Source: Tigriopus japonicus (lineage: Eukaryota > Arthropoda > Copepoda > Harpacticoida > Harpacticidae). From it: a stretch of DNA of 64,000 bases. The stretch lies in contig CM021312.1 in assembly GCA_010645155.1 (NCBI GenBank), forward strand, positions 451,380 to 515,379, read 5' to 3'. A program made the position numbers and the translations under genes. This document shows positions 58,900 through 64,000 of this stretch, piece after piece. The notes below the pieces were generated by a model. The model was not told where the DNA came from, did no database searches, and worked only from the letters and a program-made list of their open reading frames with translations. How positions within the stretch are numbered: the stretch's first letter is position 1; every line of letters begins with the position of its first letter.

Positions 58900-60268
58900 G
58901 GGAGATTGGAGGCCGTTGCTGGCTGCGCTTTGACGGACATTTTGTGGGAGTTTCTTCTGAATCAGGTGGGCTGACCATTTATCCTCAAGATCCACAGCTA
59001 CTCCTGCGATAGCTTTGATCTGCGCAAACCACAGAGATGGTCTTTCAGCGCTGTTTAAGGGTGGGTAGTCTAGGATTTTGTCCCTGCGCTGACCCTCATA
59101 GAGGCCAAAAGCGTCCGTTAGCCTCTCCTTAAGGAGTTCATATTTGTTGACCTTGGAGCTTGATGGGGTCAAAAGGATGTCGCTCACAAGTTGTCTAGAC
59201 TCCGCGTCAAGGGCGGCTAAGGCATGAGAAAACTTAGTGGACGGGACGGTTACGCCTCTGACTTCAAATTCGACTTCGATGGTGTAAACGTTAAACGTCC
59301 AAAGATTGGCTGAGAGAGGTTGCGTGGCCAAGTAATAACATTTCGTGAAAAAAGACATTAGGAGGAAAAAGGATATTTCTTGATTAGATAGCTCGAAAAT
59401 AGTCATACCAATCATAGGCCAATGTAATATTTTGATTGTCACTTGCGGTTTTGCACGAACAAAATACAATCCACGCTAATAAATTAACTTGTACTCATAC
59501 AGTTGCTTGACAAACACAGAAAGAAAAGATTAGTATTGGGTTGAAAAGGCCATCAAAACAATTATTGGATTTGCAAATCTGATTTTAAGTATAGCTGTAC
59601 AAAAAACGTTCCTTTAAAAAGGCATTTTTAACTCTTGGTTTTTATTTGACATATGTACTACCGGCTAATTCTTGCTCATTAGGTACTACTTTTTTTTAAA
59701 TTTTCTAGATTTCACCGTTTTTTGACAGTCAGATCAGTTCAGACACATTGGTCCTAATCAAAAGGGACATACATAACGTCGTGGGAGCAGCTTTAACCGT
59801 CTTTTTTTTGTCTGGACGGGCATTTAATCTTTCTTCTTTCTTATAAGATAGGTTCATTCACCTTTTTGGGAAATTAATTCGATTTTTCCATGTTGCAAGT
59901 ATTTTTTTCTTTTTTTCCATCTGTTGGGAACTTTTATTCATCTTTTTTTGTTTAATCGGTCAATTTTATTCGTCTTTTTTTGTCTAATTTGACAGTTTTA
60001 TTCGTCTTAACTTCCTGTCCCTACTTATTACACTAATCTTTGTTGTGCTGTTCTTATACATTGATCTAAATGTATATGACAATGTAATGTATGAAATGGA
60101 ATGTTGATATTGATCACGCAACCTCTCGGCCGATCTTTGGACGTTTAACGTTTACACTTCGATGGTGGCGAACCATATATCCGAGGCCTCACGATCGAAA
60201 GACGGGAGCTTGGGGGCTACTACCGAGACACTGATTGTTGCTTTTGATTCTTGAGGTTGCTCGTCCAT
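58900..60268 (-). pseudogene. Gypsy gag, split by a DNA transposon
   Basis: The N-terminal part (60268-60158) starts MDEQPQESKATISV and reaches KLPSFDREASDIWFA. The rest resumes at 59281 and carries FSHALAALDAESRQLVSDIL, the capsid-region motif of gypsy Gag, plus YELLKERLTDAFGLYEGQ. The two parts are separated by the 876-bp inverted-repeat element at 59282-60157; the frame agrees across the break when one target copy is removed. Downstream Gag sequence towards 58600 is Ala/Glu-rich and degraded. Confidence 0.82.
59282..60157. mobile_element. 876-bp TIR transposon inside gypsy gag
   Basis: Terminal inverted repeats of about 44 bp: GTGTAAACGTTAAACGTCCA then AAGATTGGCTGAGAG at the left, with a close inverted copy at the right. 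The direct repeat TTCGATG flanks both ends (59275-59281 and 60158-60164); it extends to ACTTCGATG (9 bp) if the right-hand AC is counted. Long repeats and a 7-9-bp duplication suggest a Mutator- or hAT-like non-autonomous element. No transposase is encoded. Confidence 0.88.
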
Positions 60269-60376
60269 GGTGAAGTTGCTAACAACTCTTTCACGGCTAG
60301 AGCTGTGTCTGGGTCACCAGTGTAACAATAAGCAAGTTCACTCGTAGGCTGCTCGATAAAGACTGTTTATTTCCCG

Positions 60377-60530
60377 ACAGCGGGGCTGCCAGGTAATTGG
60401 AGACCAAAAACGCCAGATCAACCTGTCAAAAACGCCAGATATCGAAATTCACCGCCAGATTTTTTCAAAAAAAACGTCAGAATAACGCCTGATTTCAGTT
60501 TCTTCATTATGCACTTTTTCTAGAGCAGAC
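60377..60530 (-). repeat. CTGGCG element, copy 3
   Basis: Minus strand carries TCTGGCGTTTTTGACAGG and ends ACCTGGCAGCCC, as in copies 1 and 2, next to the LTR remnant of the gypsy element. Several CTGGCG words are mutated. Confidence 0.78.
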
Positions 60531-60610
60531 ATACCATGTACTAACCTGTAGAGATCTCTTAGATAGATCCGGATTACCAAATAAGGCGTGTATCTCCAAT
60601 GGGACACTGT

Positions 60611-61987
60611 AATCGCATGCGTTTTCTTTTCTTACCGCTGGAGCCACCACCCCAACTTCAATCCGCCTGTATTAGCTTGGAAGAAGCAAGAGTGCTTCAG
60701 TTAAAACGTGATAAATCCCTCCTGTGAAAGGCCCTTTGTCAAAATGAGAACAGAATTGACTGGGGTAGAGACATATCTAAGTCATCAAACAATCACTCTC
60801 AACATTGGTTGACAAAATGCTGAGGATTTTACGATCAAAATGATAGCGATGATATTACGCTTCTTCACAGTCCAGCCCTACTTTGCCCATCTGCCAGTCT
60901 GCGCTCCGTTACCTTAGCGGGAAATTTCAAAATTTCTCGATCTCTTCTCGAAGGCAGACGAGACGCGGCAGCTGAGGCTGGAGTGTGAGGAAAAGTGAAA
61001 TCATCACTATCATTTTGATCGTAAAATGCTCGGCATTTTGTCAACCAGTGTTGAGAGTGATTGATTGATGACTTAGATATGTCTCTACCCTAATCAATTC
61101 TGTTCTCATTTTGGCAAAAGGCCTTTCACAGGAGGGATTTATCACGTTTTAACTGAAGCACTCTCACTTCTTCCAAGCTAATACAGGCGGATTGAAGTTG
61201 GGGTGGTGGCTCCAGCGGTAAGAAAAGAAAACGCATGCGATTACAGTGTCCCAATTAGTGATGTGACTTGGGCAAGTAATGAGTCATCACGGACACCCAA
61301 GCACAAGTTGTTGACAAGCATTACTTGGGCAATACACCAATACACTTGGCAAGCTCAAGGAACATTGGAAGATGCAGTTGCCGGCAGTTACTCTTAGAAG
61401 ATTTCAGATGCTTGCAGTGTGACTTAGAAGAAAAGAATGTCAAGTTGCATTTTCAATGATCTTTTGACCTTAATAATTTAGCAATAAACAGTGGAAGTGA
61501 AACAAAAAATATTTTGATTTGGATAGCATTTGCAAAACCATGTTTTTTCTTTAGTTTCCGTTCTAAGCCACACATGAATACACTTTTCGGGCCAATCAAG
61601 AATGAGATTTAACAGTCACACTTGGGAACAAGCTCGGTCACTCAGAGTTGCTAGAAAAAAAATATAAGATGCCAACTCTTTTTTTTTTTGAAATATTCTC
61701 AAAAGCTTTTGCATTTCTCGATACAAAAGCTTTGAATTGTGTATTTTCATCTAAAAATCCATCCTAATCCTAACAAGGGCATGGGCCCTATTTCGCTGAA
61801 ACTTTCTGGTTAATTGAAATTCTGATGCCGAAGGTTTAGTCTTCATTCCTAGCAAATTTGGCAAACCTGTAAGGTGGGAAAAATACTTGTACAGGCACCC
61901 AAGTAGACCCAAGTTTCGGCAAGTCCAAGGTACTGTACCGGACCGCTTGCCCAAGCTCTTGTTTGCCTCCCATCACTAGTCCCAATG
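60611..61987. mobile_element. Foldback element with about 250-bp arms, carrying a hAT MITE
   Basis: Left arm about 60611-60858 (TGGGACACTGTAATCGCATG, GCTGGAGCCACCACCCCAAC, ATAAATCCCTCCTGTGAAAG) is repeated inverted at 60998-61255, around a 140-bp GC-richer loop. The right arm's last bases are separated from its end by the MITE at 61256. The arms are about 95 percent identical. No target duplication is clear. Confidence 0.8.
61256..61978. mobile_element. hAT MITE (TAGTGATGTGACTTGGG family), copy 3
   Basis: Ends TAGTGATGTGACTTGGGC and GCCTCCCATCACTA, with identical GTCCCAAT at 61248-61255 and 61979-61986. Same orientation as, and nearly identical to, 37782-38500. Inserted in the right arm of the foldback element. 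Confidence 0.95.
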
Positions 61988-62033
61988 TGTCTCATGCTTT
62001 ATTGTTGTTACGTAGGTTGCGTGTCCGCTACAA

Positions 62034-62892
62034 ACCTTTCATCAACAAAGATAGCTGAGTTGAACTTATCAAGCATCCTTTGGGTTGATCCAGTTTAATA
62101 AGACACATTTTTCACACATATTTGCTCTCATTTAGATAGAATCAGGCTTGAATTTGAGTTTATCAGTAAGACCAAATAAGACAAAAAAAAATAAAGCAAA
62201 CCACCATCATATTCAAGCTAATAATCATGAGTGTGAAACTTTCGAAAGGTTTTGTACCCTAAAAATGTGCTTTAGCAAATAGTTGAAATATTTGGAAATT
62301 TTGTCTGTTATTTGTTTTGCCTTTTACCCATATATTTACAAAGTATGATTTTTTGGCATTTTTTGCACTTCATTAGCCATGTTTTAGCCAACAGAAACAC
62401 GCAAAATTGTATTTTTTAATATTTTTTTGTTTTTGCTTAAAAACTCTTCAGTTTCTTTGACATTTGAGTTTGTCACTGCAATAAATTAATTTGCCATTCC
62501 ATAAACTTTGTTTACCATTCAAGCATATATTTTTTCATCCCAACACACTTTCTTTACAATGCCAACATATTTTTTCCAATCTAGCGCATTTTGCTTGCCC
62601 CTTTTTCAGCTTGAAAAGCATCATCCATTTTCTTAAATCTTCAAGCTTACCAATAATGGTTTCAACGGCCTAGCACTCTCTTATATTAATTATGATATTT
62701 TAATATCAGAATGTACAAATTATTATTATAAGCACTACTTTTGGTTGTTTATCTGAAATTGCAGGAAAGTTAACATAAAAAAGAGAAAAATGAAAGAGAT
62801 GGGCCAAAAAATGGTCACATTATTTTTTGTAACTAATGCTGGAACTTTGAGCTCTGTTATGCTGAATTCTGCTGGAACAGTGTGACGCTATT
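62034..62892 (-). repeat. Inverted-duplication block R1, right copy
   Basis: The inverse of 38538-39400: reading the minus strand it runs from TAGCGTCACACTGTT to CTCAGCTATCTTTGTT with scattered substitutions. It is bounded on the right by the tail of a non-LTR element. Confidence 0.85.
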
Positions 62893-64000
62893 GTTTATTG
62901 TTTATTGTATGAGACCACTCAAGCATCAAAAAGATGAGATAGAGTATAGGTAAAAAAGAAAAAAAAAAACGACAAAAGGGAGAAAAAAGCGCGAAAGATG
63001 AAAACACTTTCGAAATCAAATTATAAAAAAAAAAATAAGCCGAAAGTACTGGAGAGCAAGTAAACTACGCAATCTGTTTAAGCAACATCCAATCGGAGTA
63101 GTTCCCTTCTAAACGAATGCGTGGTTTTCGCTTGCCTAATGGCCAAAGGGAGCTTGTTCCACGAGCGTGACATTCTCACAAAAAACGAGTGATAACGAAC
63201 TCGTGTTTTTGTTAAATACTCTTTAACAGACTCTGTCGAAGCCATCCTCGTTTTTGGACGATCATGAGAGGATCCCTCACGCAAAAAGAAAGGCGAAGAC
63301 AGACCAAGAGGACGCATTTGGATCAATCCCGAAAACACCCGGTAAGCCAAAACCATATCGAGATGTCTTCGACGAGTCTCCAATGATGGTAGCTGAAGTA
63401 ACTGAAGGCGAGTCTCATAGTCGGTTGACCCAAATCCATGAACCATTTTAGTGGCCCTCCTCTGCACCCTCTCCACTCTCAAAACGTCGCCTTGATTCGG
63501 AGGTGACCACACTTGAGACGAGAATTCCAACAACGGCCTCACGTACATCTTAAATAGGCCCACGAACGTTTCCCGATTCCGCGTCAGAAAGTGACGGCCA
63601 ATCATCCCCAGAACTTGATTGGCCTTGGAGACAATATTGGCACAATGTCCACTAAAGTTAAGCCGACTGTCAAAGGATACTCCAAGATCACGATGAGTGG
63701 AGGTCCTCTTCAGTGTGGTCCCATTCATGACATAATCATACAATGGATTTAACGAACTTTGGCCAGAATTCCAGACCAAGCACTTCGTCACATTAAGAGC
63801 CATACGCTTAGACGCAGCCCATTGGCACATCAGCTCCAAATCTCTTTGTAGATCCAAACAGTCAGATGGGTTTGTTACTGAACAAAAGAGCTTAACATCA
63901 TCGGCAAATTTCATCATAGTTGATCCGTGCCTTGTTTGCAAATCGTTGATGAAAATAAGAAACAGCAAAGGGCCCAGCACACTTCCCTGTGGAACGCCCG
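62893..64000 (-). mobile_element. Non-LTR retrotransposon, 3' end (runs off window)
   Basis: Minus-strand coding sequence followed by a short A-rich 3' UTR and a tail of repeated AATAAAC units (62891-62908). A short-repeat tail joined straight to R1 sequence marks the integration point. Such tails are typical of CR1/RTE-like elements. The rest lies beyond the window. Confidence 0.8.
63078..64000 (-). CDS. Non-LTR reverse transcriptase (partial, C-terminal)
   Basis: Open to the right edge. Begins in the conserved GVPQGSVLGPLLFLIFINDL block, followed by catalytic FADDVKLF, thumb sequence KRMALNVTKC, THRDLGVSFDSRLNFSGHCA, and a C-terminal part with MYVRPLLEFSSQVWSPPNQG and RVERVQRRATKMV, typical of CR1/jockey-type enzymes. 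It ends SFRRELLRLDVA. No stop or frameshift in about 307 codons. It differs from the reverse transcriptase at 53.3-54.6 kb, so at least two non-LTR families are present. Confidence 0.9.
   Translation of the reverse strand, partial: GVPQGSVLGPLLFLIFINDLQTRHGSTMMKFADDVKLFCSVTNPSDCLDLQRDLELMCQWAASKRMALNVTKCLVWNSGQSSLNPLYDYVMNGTTLKRTSTHRDLGVSFDSRLNFSGHCANIVSKANQVLGMIGRHFLTRNRETFVGLFKMYVRPLLEFSSQVWSPPNQGDVLRVERVQRRATKMVHGFGSTDYETRLQLLQLPSLETRRRHLDMVLAYRVFSGLIQMRPLGLSSPFFLREGSSHDRPKTRMASTESVKEYLTKTRVRYHSFFVRMSRSWNKLPLAIRQAKTTHSFRRELLRLDVA

Larger units (their letters stand above)
55790..60375 (-). mobile_element. Degenerate Ty3/gypsy retrotransposon
   Basis: Reading the minus strand: LTR remnant ending TTATTGTTACA near 60322, primer site TGGTGACCCAGACACAGC, gag (from 60268, interrupted by a DNA element), protease (LIDSGAQVSVTP near 58440), reverse transcriptase, RNase H and integrase. 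The order protease-RT-RNaseH-integrase defines Ty3/gypsy. The element is cut off inside or just after integrase at about 55790, where R1 sequence begins, and no 3' LTR is visible. Several frameshifts break pol. Confidence 0.9.

Overview
This is a window of animal nuclear DNA. Eleven protein-coding loci can be modelled, most with 45-70 bp GT-AG introns. They sit in AT-rich, transposon-dense intergenic DNA. The conserved proteins are metazoan, and the repeat landscape (many small hAT derivatives, Ty3/gypsy and non-LTR elements, long inverted repeats) suits an invertebrate. My best guess is a crustacean, perhaps a copepod, but that placement is inference.

Layout. 1-7.3 kb is a nested transposon zone: a gypsy gag with short LTR and primer site, a broken non-LTR reverse transcriptase split by a hAT element with a perfect 8-bp target duplication, and a 2.9-kb inverted-repeat element that itself contains a 0.9-kb foldback element with a 10-bp duplication. 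A tandem repeat and more hAT MITEs follow. 7.6-13.7 kb holds strumpellin/WASHC5 (14 exons, +) convergent with mitochondrial ribosomal protein mS22 (-). 14-19.4 kb is gene-poor. 19.4-23.9 kb holds a signal-peptide JmjC oxygenase (+), a SUMO gene with an unusually long C-terminal tail (-) and IWS1 (-). 24-32 kb has hAT elements and a zinc-finger gene (-). 32.4-34.6 kb carries SLX1 and thymidylate synthase in tandem, 129 bp apart. 34.6-41 kb is repeats plus an assembly gap. 41.9-50.9 kb is a divergent pair, Tudor-SN (SND1, -) and methylosome protein 50 (WDR77, +), followed by the 3' end of an acidic protein gene (-). 52.3-64 kb is a second nested transposon zone: two non-LTR reverse transcriptases, a degenerate gypsy element, foldback DNA and hAT MITEs.

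The housekeeping genes cover endosome actin remodelling (WASHC5), mitochondrial translation (mS22), protein modification (SUMO), transcription elongation (IWS1), DNA repair and nucleotide supply (SLX1, TYMS), and arginine-methylation signalling (WDR77 as PRMT5 cofactor, SND1 as reader of methylated arginine). Two things stand out. First, large inverted homologous blocks (38.5-40.8 kb and 52.7-62.9 kb) flank the SND1/WDR77 segment and differ by datable insertions. Second, several genes are tightly spaced on one strand with splice-acceptor-like sites just before the start codon, which would fit spliced-leader operons. I found no CRISPR array, rRNA or convincing tRNA.
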